A stretch of DNA of 54,150 nucleotides, taken from the NCBI GenBank assembly GCA_015039365.1, contig WION01000355.1, positions 1 through 54,150 of the forward strand. The letters run 5' to 3'. This document shows, piece by piece, positions 1 through 9,748 of this stretch (the first letter of the stretch is position 1; every line of letters begins with the position of its first letter). This stretch comes from Amanita rubescens (Eukaryota; Basidiomycota; Agaricomycetes; Agaricales; Amanitaceae). Made by a program: the position numbers and the translations under genes. The notes under the pieces were generated by a model, which was not told the origin of the DNA, ran no database searches, and worked only from the letters and a program-made list of their open reading frames with translations.

Positions 1-417
1 CTAGGTATAAACGACGTGTGCCGCAGGACCTGCTACGTGCCGAACCAGCTTTAATCCGTACTCTCATTGAGCCTTTTTACAAGTATGGATTACAGCAATG
101 GTGCCCTGCACAGTATGTGTTCCAACTTCTTCCCGAAGATGCGAAAGGAACTGGGCCCCTATCTCGTCGACAAAACGAAGCTTATCGAAAAGATCGTCGA
201 CGGTGGCCGCCTGAATGGCCGTGTTGATCTTGTTCTTCGACCCGGACGTTGTGGGAAGTCCACTATGCTGCAAATGCTCAAGTAATCACGTTGGCTTATA
301 TCGACTCTCTGTACTAAAGCTTTTCGACCAGTTCTTTTTTCCGAGTCCCTCGCGATGGTGATCCCGATCCGCGTCTGCTTTTTGCAGGGCTAGATATTGC
401 GCGGAGACAGGAGTCAT
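1..417 (+). pseudogene. AAA-ATPase-like/PD-(D/E)XK protein, 5' part, interrupted by a transposon
   Basis: This is the N-terminal part of a basidiomycete AAA-ATPase-like protein whose remainder lies at 7858-9748. A plausible ATG is at 85. The frame before it is closed by a stop at 52-54, so an upstream exon outside the window is also possible. Visible motifs are a YLVDKTKLIEK segment followed by a P-loop, RPGRCGKST (G-x-x-G-K-S/T). An intron probably runs from about 283 (gtaatc) to about 320 (ctaaag). The next exon reads DGDPDPRLLFAGLDIARRQE and is cut at about 415 by the inverted repeat of the Plavaka element. Removing the element and one copy of the AT duplication does not restore a clean frame, so a further lesion or an intron near the junction is likely. 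Family members are AAA-like ATPases fused to a nuclease-fold domain; their function is not well defined. Family assignment is sound; the break is seen directly. Confidence 0.75.
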
Positions 418-434
418 CAGGAAAAAGCCTAAAC
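415..434 (+). repeat. Left terminal inverted repeat of the Plavaka element
   Basis: It reads CATCAGGAAAAAGCCTAAAC. The reverse complement of 7842-7860 gives CATCAGGAAAAAGCCAAAC, identical except for one extra T. The match starts exactly where the homology of the host AAA-ATPase-like gene stops. Confidence 0.9.
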
Positions 435-611
435 GCTAATTCGGCTTAATCTGACATAATCCGGATAGTTCCATATAATGGACCTTACTCGTACTTAGAA
501 ATCTCTAGTGTCGTTTAATGCATCTAATGACACTTAAGACAATATAATATGATCTTAATTCTCTTAATATATGCACCGAATTTTGATCGTGACAACACAA
601 TGCTCAATATC
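435..611. repeat. Left subterminal region of the transposon
   Basis: This A+T-rich stretch lies between the left inverted repeat and the transposase stop codon. It contains taatc/tctaat/cttaa-type words such as TCTAAT at 523-528. By analogy with CACTA elements these may be transposase binding sites; no gene is visible. The repeats are sparser than at the right end. Confidence 0.5.
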
Positions 612-3600
612 TTATGATCTACTTAACAAAAACATTTCTCGAGAGGAATGAGAATTGAGCAGAAAACTCTGGCACTCTTCGAGAACTGTGTCAGTTGTCC
701 ATTCCCGTGGAGCTACAGGACCAAAAAGTGGAAACAAATGTACACTGTGGGTAATTTTACTAACAGGGATGATGCTGGCAAGCCGGCACCCATCGCGCAG
801 TGCATGCGAGACCCTATACATGAGGTGGTGTGGTTCTGGCTGGTTACGGAATGGGGTAAACCATTCGACGTACGCGAGATGTTGCGGGACATTGATTTGT
901 GGGAGGAACAGTTGCTTGATGGCTTTTGGTTTCAACGAGAACACAACACGTATTCGAGCAACGCGATAGTCTAGAGATGCAATTAGACTGAGAGATCTTG
1001 AGAAAGTACTATTATAACACGTACCATGTATATTCTTATTCAAACTTGCTTCATCACTGCTGTTAACCAAAGCCGTATCGAAGCGCGCTGGAACAAAACG
1101 ACCTTGCTTGTCTTTCCGTGCAGGTTGTACATGTATTGCGTCGATAATAACATTATTCGCGTCGCGGAATTTGATGCGGTGGAATACCGGCAATGCTAAA
1201 AAAGGTAGGAATGTATATAACGACCGCTGCTCCACCTGAGCCCGAGTAAGATATGGTGAATTCGTTTGCACGATAAACCGGGCAAGGGCATCCCGTAAGT
1301 ATGTGGCTCCATAGTCGTTGACGATTGAATCCAGTGGGACAGAGTATTTTGAAGGTTCCTTCGCCATTGTGACATGTCGGCTCGGCCGTAGCTTTGGAAT
1401 CTGATGACCTGTCGAGCTTTGGCTGTCAAGCTCGTGTTGTAGGGTGATAGACCGATCTTGTTGCAAGATTTTCTCGTGTCGCTCTAACCATGCAGTCATT
1501 TGGAAAAGCTCGTCTCGATCATTTGATGCCTTGTATGCCTGCTTAGCGAAGTCGCAATGCAGCCGTTCCGTGTGTTGTGTATTATAGTTATCAGTTGTAC
1601 CATATGATACGATAGCATCAGCATAATGTCGGCAGAAGTGGAGCTTTGGTATATAGAAGTGTTCACGAATATTGAGGTCAATGAAGATAGTCTTATTTTC
1701 GTGAAACGTATCAAGTGCATCGGTAAGTTGTTGTAAGGAATTAGCTGAATGGATTGGATATTGGGATATGGTTATGAAGTCGAGAAGTGCTCGGACCGCC
1801 GTCAAAAGTCGAACCGAGTTAAGGCCGCTAACAAGGCGCGCGTCGGCAATCGTACCAAGCAGGATTCGACACATTTCATCATGCTCCTTTCCTGTAATAC
1901 GTGATAATGTTGTTATGCCCTGTTTAAATAGTCGAACGGTACGACTAGGTGGGAGCCGTTGGCAGCGTGCATCCAATTCAGCAGCGCTGTATGCCTTCAC
2001 CAACCACAAGATTAGATGCTTGAGGATGCCTTGATGTAACTGATGGAGGATGTCGGGTACAATAGAAGTATAGATGTTCGAGTAAGGGAGGTTCTCCCAA
2101 AACGGATGATAGATTGGCTTGATACGCGCATCACGACAAGTAGCGGCGTAGTGCGAGGGATCGGTCTCGGCTGTCGCGAGGACGTCAAGAGTGGCGTTGA
2201 GGTCCCTTGCTAACAGGGGAACCATTGCGCTACCCAGCTCACCCTTTAGCACTTGGCATTTGGGACACTCGCCATATTTGCATCCTGCTACCAGGGTTTG
2301 TTCCGGATAATCGCCAACGAAGAGGGCAAATATTGGGTGGCCACGGCGCCGAATGCCGTCGCCGCCCGTGACCTCCATTCCATCCACACCAGTTGTTTCT
2401 ATTGGCGAGAGTATTCGTTGTAAACAAGAGTGGAATAGATTTGCCAGCGTGCGCCGGCGTGATGCCTTGTTCACGATGAGTTTCAGCTTGGAATCCGGAA
2501 GGTAAGCAATGAGTATCTGGGCACGGCGGGATGGTTTTCGGCGAATATGTTTAGGGATGTTTCCGATTGTCATGTAGACAGGGTAGGCCATCTTACTACC
2601 GAATAGCGTCAACTGGGTTCGGTCCGTGGATAAAATGAGTGGTATTAAGGTGGCGCCTCGTTTCCGCGCTTCGAGAATGTCCTAGGATTGAGTTAACAAA
2701 GTTGCTGAGCATTGAACCATGAATGACTTACTTGAGTTTTCCACCACCATTTTCCGGTATTCATTTCATGATAAACCCTTTGCGTGCCTTCTGGATCTTC
2801 AAAGTGACGTTCGGGTGCATAGATCATGTCACGCGCGAAGTCCGGATCACCATACAGAGCATGGATACATTGTAATATGTCTCGGCGAAAGAAGGGATAC
2901 AATTGTCCAGCTACGGACACCTCTTCGTACTGAAACTCTGGACGGCCTGGCAGCTGACCATCAATCATTTTGTTGAGCTTGCGTGATGTCTTGAATGTGA
3001 GCCTGAGGCGTTCACGAAACTATATTTGTGCATCAGTGAGACATTTGGATTTTTTTAAAACAAAAATCTACCTCCGGAATTGCCAAAAACTCGTCCAACG
3101 CAGTTTGTGAGGGTCCCCGAAGCTTGGCCCAGCGTGCAAACAACCATTCAAGCTTTGATGAAAACGGGGCATAAAGGTGATCTTCACGACGGGTTGAGTC
3201 ATGTGTACCGCGGGGCTGGCCTGCCAATCCCGGATATTCCTCCACGTAGTATTCAGGCGCTTGCCGACTGTTGGTGCTACCCTCTAGCACAAATCATTAG
3301 TTTGATGATCCACCACACTGCTCGGAGATTACTAACCTACATCTTCATCGCTACTGTTCTCGTCGCTACTGCTCTCGTCGATGTCGCTACCAGGGCGGTC
3401 GTTATCACTCCTGGGGGTCTCATCGATGTCATCGATGCCAGAGTGGTTGTCGTCATCACTACTATTGCTGCTCTCGTCTATGTCGTCGTCGTCGTCATCG
3501 CCAAGACCACTACCACGGTGATTGCCATCACAATGATTGGGGGCATGTCCCCCATTCCCATTTGCCTCCGCGCCATCAGGTTGCCATTGGAGATCATTTT

Positions 3601-3763
3601 CGTGATATGGACCAAAATAGTCTTCTGGCACATCTGCCTCCAGTTCAGCAGCGACCTCTGCTTCATGATATGCACGACGACAAGCAGTATTACTTGTTCG
3701 TCGAACATGTTGTGAATACCCGCGCAAGTTGAAAATACGAAAGCAGCCAACGCAAACCACCAT
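612..3763 (-). CDS. Plavaka-family transposase
   Basis: This is the catalytic transposase of the element, a large multi-exon protein on the minus strand starting at ATG 3763. The N-terminus has a zinc-finger-like CxxC...H pattern (VVCVGCFRIFNLRGYSQHVR), followed by a very acidic Asp/Ser/Glu-rich linker encoded around 3340-3500. Middle exons near 3290-3033 and 2968-2693 read WFARWAKLRGPSQTALDEFL and YPFFRRDILQCIHALYGDPDF. The long last exon contains the family signature DRTQLTLFGSKMAYPVYMTIGNIPKHIRRKPS, split here by context only, then a zinc-type CKYGECPKC and an RNase H-like core region. No internal stop was found in the last exon (about 666 codons). Plavaka transposases are abundant in Agaricomycetes. 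Exact splice sites of the first exons were not all resolved. Confidence 0.88.
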
Positions 3764-4263
3764 GGTGCGTCGGTTACCGCATACAGTGGGGATTCAGGCC
3801 TGGTAAAATTTCAACTCAATGGCTTCGTTCTGAGAACGCCGCCAGCGCGCTAGCAGGCAGACTAACCTTGCCATCCTTGAAACAGTTCCTGTATCCAGAT
3901 TGAGTATCACTTGACGGAGTTGCTGTTATAGGACAAGAATTAAATCTAATTTACCAAAGAAATCCTGCCACGTACTTCGGCATGCATATTAGGTGCATTT
4001 CAGCGGGCGGCCAGGGCTCCAAAAAGGTACAAGAATGCAGAAACCCTAAAAAAAGCGGCATAATTACTTTAAAGGTATAGCGGCATTTCCTTTACTTACC
4101 ATCTGAAGTCACGCGTAAATAAAGTTTAAAAAGATATAAATCTTTTCCTGAACGAGGGATATAAGGGGTAGATCGAGCCATTGCACGCATCATACTGGCC
4201 AAGGAATAGGCCGTTTAGTGACCACAAAAGGGAAAATAAGCGATTCGGCATGTCGTATTGACC

Positions 4264-4502
4264 AAAGGGTGGACCGCGAGTAGTTTGGCGCGCCGGTTTT
4301 CTTCACGCTGCCGAGTAAGGGGTGGACTATGAGTAGTTCACTGCGTCGGTGTCTTCACGCCGCTGAGTAAGGGGCGGACCGCGAGTAATTCACCGCATCA
4401 GGTATCTTCACGCCGCCCAGGAAGGGGTGGACCACAAATAGTATGCCACGCAATATCAGCTAAGGGGTGGACTGCAATTGGTATGCTGTATCGTATCGGC
4501 CG
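4264..4502 (+). repeat. Five imperfect tandem repeats upstream of the DUF6532 gene
   Basis: Copies begin with AAGGGGTGGACC or variants at about 4264, 4317, 4369, 4422 and 4462, a spacing of 53, 52, 53 and 40 bp. The first three copies also share a 3' segment containing TCTTCACGC. Position just upstream of a TATA box suggests a regulatory or transposase-binding role, which is inference. Confidence 0.85.
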
Positions 4503-4528
4503 ATGGACAGGGACGAGAAATGACTGCA

Positions 4529-4536
4529 TATATAAG
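4529..4536 (+). promoter_or_regulatory. TATA box of the DUF6532 gene
   Basis: TATATAAG lies 66 bp before the ATG at 4602, a normal distance for transcription starting about 30 bp downstream of the box. Confidence 0.6.
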
Positions 4537-4601
4537 AGATAGTCACTCCACTGGTACTGAAAACGCTTACCTGCTGCCCTCCATCATCCACTTGACTATC
4601 C

Positions 4602-7503
4602 ATGGCTCGTAGACGCGCACGGCGATCCACAGAAGAGCAAGATCCACCTATTGGTGAATCTGTTCAAGAGGATACTGCTTATGATTGCGATACAGAGGCA
4701 ACTCAGGCCAAAGAATTAACCCGCGGTCAGAAGGCTGCGTTGACTCGTAAGCGCAATCAGATGGCGCAGATGATGGGCGATCTGGAAAGCGAGACTACCG
4801 GTAAGAAGCACTGTAACTCGTGGTGACCGCGGCTGCTTACCTTCATCGCCAATGTACTAGGACCCCGTCATGCAAAAACAAATGCTCTGAACAAAGCTAG
4901 TCAGTATAATCCATCCTTAGGTATTCACGGAGCTTACATGTTCATACACAGTATGGATGGAGGCCCAAGGCCCCTCTCGAAAGAGAGCGACGCCGCCTGC
5001 GTCACCTCAAAAGAAACAGAAGACGAAGCGAAGGAAGAGTGCGTTATTTATTTTTATTTGCTCACCGTCAACTATGTTCAACTTCTCACACTCTTCTCAC
5101 GTGCACTTCAACTTGAACGTTTTCAACACGTTGCACTGCCTCACTCTTTCCCCATCGTCAATGTCCAACTTCTCCCGCAGGCGACAAGTTGAAGCCCCCC
5201 GCTTTCCAACTACAAGGTATGTGTGATGCAACCATATTGCATCCATGTTTTCTCAACCTTGAATAACCAGCTCGAACGCATCAACCGCCTGATATTGAAG
5301 CAGAGTCCGATGCCTCAGACAAAAAGGTTCGCAAGCTGGTACGTGCTGGCGCGAAAGTATCCGAACACCCCTCCGGTTAGTCAATTGAGCCTACGACTTG
5401 ACCACTATTGCTTGAGACGAACACAGAAAAAAAACTTGCGAGTGCCGGTGTGGTGCGTGCTAGCGTGAAAGCGTCTGAACACCCAGGGTCTGGTGAGTCA
5501 ACTGAGCCTATGACTCATCATCGTTGCTTGAGATGAACACAGGAAAAAAAGTTGCGAGCGCCGCTGCTAGCGTGAAAGCATTTGAACGCACCTCTGGTGA
5601 GTCAACTGAGCCTATGACTGGTCACTCTTACTTGAGACGAACACAGGAAAAAAAGTTGCGAGCGCCGGTGCGGTGCGTGCTAGCGTGAAAGTGCCTGAAT
5701 GTCCTGCTCGTGAGTCAACCGAGCCTATGACTTGGTCACTGTTGCTTGAGACGGACATAGAAAAAAATATCACGAGCGCTGCTGGTGTGAATACACTGGG
5801 TGAGTGATTCTTGTCTGACTTTGCTCAACTGCTGCTTGATGCAATCACAGATGATGACGAGAACAGAGATGATAGCGATACTGAAGATGATGAGAGCGTC
5901 ACTGAGTCGGACTCATATGGAAGTATGGTGGAGAAGAGCATGAAGAAGACTGCCAAGATGCTAACTGACAAGGTGTGTTGCCATTATCGTATTGGTTATT
6001 GCCGCTGATGACATCAAGGATGAGACTGGAGGGGACCAAGAGGATAGCGAGACTGAAGATGATACCAGTAGTGTTACTGAGTCAGATGTGGTTGAAAGTA
6101 CCGTGAAGAACATGAAGGCTCTCAAGAGAATGACGGATGAGGTATGTTCCTGTTCAACTTGTTGATTGCGACTGACAATGTCAAGCGTCCCATTTTCCCC
6201 AAGGACAAGGACGCCACCTCACTTGCTACGGTGGCGAGTGCAAATACAGGCGAAGGAACGGTTGCGGTCGTCGTCCGCAAACGTGTCGTGCATGTATTAG
6301 ATGACAGTTGTACTACTGACAAAGACTCCGGAACCCCTTCTGCAGTCCCCAAAGCACGCCCTCTCTTCAAGGTACCGCCAGTGCGGTCTACTGCTGCATC
6401 CCCAGCTGCGCAGACGTCTAGAAGCACTGTAACTACAGTCGATCCCAGTGATAGTCTCTGGCCAGATTATGCATGCCTTGCGCTCGGCCACAAGGGCGGC
6501 ATTGGTATTCAGCTACAGAAACCTGAACTAGCCATCATCATACGATCTGCTATTCACAAAATTATATCGTGGATCTTGTTCAAAGATTCTTTCCCTACCC
6601 TCCTCACGCGCGCTATCTGGAACCGTGACGCACTTGCTGAAGCATCTAAGGAATTCATGGACTGTGCACGAGGGCCGCTGAAAGAGTGTTATGAAGTTAT
6701 CCGGCGCCGAATCTCTGTCGACCCTACCTTCGTCAATAGGATTGGTCGTTTGGTATGTTCTGCTATCTAGATTGCTTAGCTATTTACTGAACATCTGAGC
6801 AGCCAGATGCCCGGATCAGTCTCTACCGCGGCGACTTCAAAGCGCTATGTGTACAAATAGTCAAGACGTCGTACAACCTTGGAGAAGGCCGTGCGGAAGT
6901 GGTGGCTGACCTTTTTAAGGAAAATAAATATATATATCCATTATCATCTCGGGTACGTGTTATGGCTATCTTTTACTATTGCTCAACATATATGCAGGGT
7001 CTTGTAATTGGACACAAGCCGTTTGAGCATCCGGCGATTGTCGAAGTCATCAAACAGCGCCTGTTTGATGATCCACGTGAGTCCATCACTGAAGAATTTC
7101 CGGAATACTTTAAGGATGGGGAGCTTGCTCCGTCACTCATAGCTTTTGCGGCCACCACTGTAAGCCTTATTATTAGTGATGAGTATGTCTGACAGGCCTC
7201 CAGATGCATGCGGCAATCCAAGAATGGAGCACTGGACGACGAATATGTCAAGACTTTCAGGCCACCGTGTACAGCGATGTTTATCTGTGCCATATGGCTC
7301 TATTGAATGAAATCAGCAAGAAAAATCCCGGTGGCTACAAGCACTTGCTTCATCGGCTGTTCCGTACAGTTTCGTAAGTTATATGTATACCCTACTTAGG
7401 CTCTAGCTGATATTCGAGTCACCGTAGCACTAACCGTTCGCGTCTTTCAGGTGCCGGATATTTGGACATATTTAATATGGAAACTACTGACAGTGCCACG
7501 TAA
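4602..7503 (+). CDS. DUF6532 protein carried by the transposon
   Basis: This multi-exon gene starts with MARRRARRSTEEQDPP and soon has a basic, nuclear-localisation-like stretch (SRKRATPPASPQKKQKTKRR). A low-complexity Ala/Lys/Ser region follows, encoded by repeated mini-exons (5321-5799), then two duplicated acidic exons (5851-5972, 6019-6141). The conserved C-terminal half starts near LWPDYACLALGHKGG and ends with MHAAIQEWSTGRR, SDVYLCHMALLNEISKKNPGGYKHLLHRLF and a last exon containing AGYLDIFNMETT. That C-terminal pattern matches DUF6532, a domain of unknown function common in basidiomycetes. A stop follows directly at 7375-7377 if the last intron (starting TC|gtaagt) is retained. A DNA-binding or accessory role comparable to TnpA of plant CACTA elements is inference. 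Splicing between 4801 and 5320 is only partly resolved. Confidence 0.75.
5321..5850 (+). repeat. Tandem array of exon-plus-intron units within the DUF6532 gene
   Basis: Each unit is a short coding exon followed by a 50-51 bp intron. Exons are at about 5321-5375, 5427-5492 (66 nt), 5543-5596 (54), 5647-5709 (63) and 5761-5799 (39); introns are at 5376-5426, 5493-5542, 5597-5646, 5710-5760 and 5800-5850. Introns 1-4 share gtgagtcaactgagcctatg-type starts and gaacacag-type ends. All internal exons have lengths divisible by three and phase-1 borders, so any of them could be skipped or multiplied without changing frame. The encoded units read like KKVASAGAVRASVKASEHP. Confidence 0.85.
5851..6185 (+). 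repeat. Duplicated acidic exon-intron pair within the DUF6532 gene
   Basis: Exon 5851-5972 and exon 6019-6141 encode related acidic peptides (DSDTEDDESVTESDS versus DSETEDDTSSVTESDV, then KSMKKTAKMLTDK versus KNMKALKRMTDE). Their following introns (5973-6018 and 6142-6185) are also alike and both end in caag. This is a second exon-intron duplication in the same gene, with a different unit. Confidence 0.8.
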
Positions 7504-7841
7504 CTATGATATCTGTCCACCTTCGTACATACTAGCCTTGATATAACTCCCCACTCATAGCTACTAATTAAAAAAATCTCAATCAGTATACTTCGACAAC
7601 TAACATAGTCTAAACCCTCTTTAATGATGTCTAATTCAATGTTTTTGCTGTAATCCTCTTGTCTTGGTTATATCTAATATACGAAAATGTGTTTTCAATT
7701 AGATCTAATTGCATCTAGCTGAAGAGGCCTTTAATTCGGAGCAAAGTAATTCTAATCTAATTTCCTCTAATGTAGGAACTCGTAACTACGTGTTATTAGA
7801 TCTAACTGGATACAATTTAACTTAATTAACTTAAATTAAGG
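7504..7841. repeat. Right subterminal region with TCTAAT/ATTAGA repeats
   Basis: The hexamer TCTAAT or its complement occurs at 7630, 7673, 7698 (reverse), 7704, 7751, 7756, 7766 and 7795 (reverse), eight times in about 170 bp. Dense subterminal repeats in both orientations are typical of CACTA elements, where the transposase complex binds them. The stretch also serves as 3' flank of the DUF6532 gene. No coding potential is seen. Confidence 0.7.
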
Positions 7842-7860
7842 GTTTGGCTTTTTCCTGATG
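7842..7860 (-). repeat. Right terminal inverted repeat of the Plavaka element
   Basis: GTTTGGCTTTTTCCTGATG mirrors the left end at 415-434. Immediately after it the host reading frame resumes (DICTEHMGKYPVIF). Confidence 0.9.
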
Positions 7861-9748
7861 GATATCTGCACGGAACACATGGGAAAGTATCCAGTCATTT
7901 TCTGTGACTTCAAAGTTCATGTATCTTCCCTCCAAAATTTTCAGACAACTCGTTTACGCGTAGCAGAATCTCACCCCGGCGACTCTTGGGAGGGAATGCT
8001 TTCGACCTTCAGCGACTTAGTTTCCGAACTCTACGCGAAGTGGGAAGATTGCCTCGTGCAGTCTCTTAGGCCCTCGCAAAGGAGATATTTTGAATCTATT
8101 ATTAACATGACAGCTACGAAGGACGAATTGATGAGGAGCTTGTATAAACTGACCCTTTTTCTCGCCGATAAATTCCGTCAGAATGTTATTGTGCTGATTG
8201 ACGAATATGAGGCGCCAAATAATCGTGCTTATGAACATGGCTATTTCAATGATGTGCGTTCTCCACATCCCTCTCTATCACGGTTGGAGTTGAGGACAAG
8301 TATTCCAGGCCAATGTTTTTTTCGGGCGTGGTGTACTTCCTAATCTCTTGAAGGTAATCATGATTAAATTCCATTGCGGAACATACAACAGTAAATTTAC
8401 TTAGTTGAATGAAAGCCTAGAATATGCGGTTTTGGTTGGTGTTACCCCGATGGCAAAATCTGGGTGGTATTCTGGTTTGAACAATCTTCAGGTGCGTCGC
8501 TTTAATCTGCCAAGGTGCGGCGCCTCCTAATCATTACTCAGCCGCATGCTCTACACACAAAGAACTCCCCTTTTACTGGCATGTTGATGTTCACGGAACC
8601 CGAAGTCATTAAATTGAAAACGTTGGTCAACGTGAGTTGACCATCCCAGTGTGGATTGGATGATTTTCACCCCTTTTGTAGAGTAGCCTGGAGATCGGAG
8701 ACCTTAGAGCTCATTATAACTCCTACACTGCTGCCGGCGACATTAGTGTGTACAATCCCGTATCGGTCATGTCTGCACTTGAGACATCCGAAATCAAGAA
8801 TTTTTGGGTCGCAACAGGTTTGCCAACCACGAATGTTCTTTTAATTAACTTAGCGACACTATAGGCGAATACCCTCTATTAAGCAAACCGTTTCCAGACG
8901 ATGATTTCGATGTCATTGAAGTTCTTCTGACCGGGGCGGAGATCGAGTTTGTCCCTATGGAAGATGTCACTTTTACCAGGTGCGGTCACTTCTATAACTT
9001 AGTCCACTGTGGTCCTGTATTCACGCTGGAATGGTTTAGCTCGACGTTATGTAAAGATGCGACGTTGACTTTGTTGTACTATGCCGGCTACCTGACCATG
9101 ACAGTATGTTATTTCTATCCAATAGTTCTCTCTGTTCTGATCTCTGCCAAGGGCAATGGTCGAGTTAAAATACCAAATCCGGAGGTCATGACGGACTGGG
9201 CTAGATGGATCACCGGCGCTGTAGAACCCCAGGCCTCGGACCTTGTTCTCAAGACGTGCGTGGAGGGTCCCATAAGAGACTTTACGGCGAAGTGGCCAAA
9301 TTTTATGCAGCAACACCTCGATCCAAAGCTAGTCGGCAAGGCGCGAGGTGCCGTCAGTAACAAAACTCCGGAGAAAATCTACCATGTTTTCTTTTTGGGC
9401 CTCATGCTATCCACTAGAGCGAAAGGCTGGGAGGTCTCTATTGAACCTCGAACTGGTAGTGGCTTCGTCGACATTCGTCTGCGTCATAGAAGGAAGCGTA
9501 CGGCTGTCCTGATTGAGCTCAAGTCTAGTGAAAAGCGGGAAAACATGGAGAGAGATGCCAATAAGGGGCTCGACCAGATCGTAGAGAAGAACTATCGAAA
9601 TCCGGAAGGCCTTCTGAACATTTGCACTCTTCGAGAATATGGTATCGCTGGCTTTCACCTCGATTCATATGTCAAAGGGCGATACTTGGAGCTCGATGGT
9701 CAAAATCAGTGGGTAGAAAAAGATGATCCAATGATGAGCGTTTCGTAG
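7858..9748 (+). pseudogene. AAA-ATPase-like/PD-(D/E)XK protein, 3' part, separated by the transposon
   Basis: This is the continuation of the gene broken at 415. The first exon reads ICTEHMGKYPVIFCDFK and includes a Walker-B-like VIVLIDEYEAPNN. Later exons give NVFFGRGVLPNLLK, EYAVLVGVTPMAKSGWYSGLNNL (around 8410-8490) and YNSYTAAGDISVYNPVSVM (around 8720-8770). The last long exon (8957-9748) holds the PD-(D/E)XK-type domain, with SIEPRTGSGFVDIRL followed by AVLIELKSS; the D and E-x-K residues fit the nuclease fold. The 3' part therefore looks structurally intact, and the disruption is mainly the insertion. It might still be expressed from within the element, but that is speculation. Confidence 0.75.

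Larger units (their letters stand above)
3764..4601. promoter_or_regulatory. Divergent promoter region inside the transposon
   Basis: These 838 bp separate the start codons of the transposase (minus) and the DUF6532 gene (plus). The plus-side half contains five imperfect 40-53 bp repeats (4264-4502) and a TATA box (4529-4536). The minus-side half shows no recognisable element. Confidence 0.6.
418..7857. mobile_element. Plavaka (CACTA-type) DNA transposon, 7.44 kb, apparently complete
   Basis: The boundaries come from a terminal inverted repeat, CAGGAAAAAGCC(T)AAAC on the left and GTTTGGCTTTTTCCTG on the right. AT occurs outside both ends and could be a 2-bp target duplication; because CATCAGG/CCTGATG also extends the inverted repeat by 3 bp, the exact edge is ambiguous. 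Inside are a multi-exon Plavaka transposase on the minus strand, a divergent DUF6532 gene on the plus strand, subterminal TCTAAT repeats, and promoter-proximal tandem repeats. CACTA-superfamily elements typically have short TIRs, 2-3 bp duplications and subterminal repeats, all consistent here. Insertion between codons of an AAA-ATPase-like gene marks both ends independently. Long open exons in both genes suggest a young copy. Confidence 0.88.

Noticed and set aside
3332..3715. Plus-strand 211-residue open frame opposite the transposase
   Set aside because: It begins with TTG, is hydrophobic and Ile/Val-rich only because it is antisense to the Asp/Ser-rich linker of the transposase.
5050..5190. 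Possible short gene in the T/C-rich stretch before the exon-intron array
   Set aside because: Best explained as an intron of the DUF6532 gene: a gtgcgt donor after the basic exon and a pyrimidine-rich acceptor before GCGACAAG.
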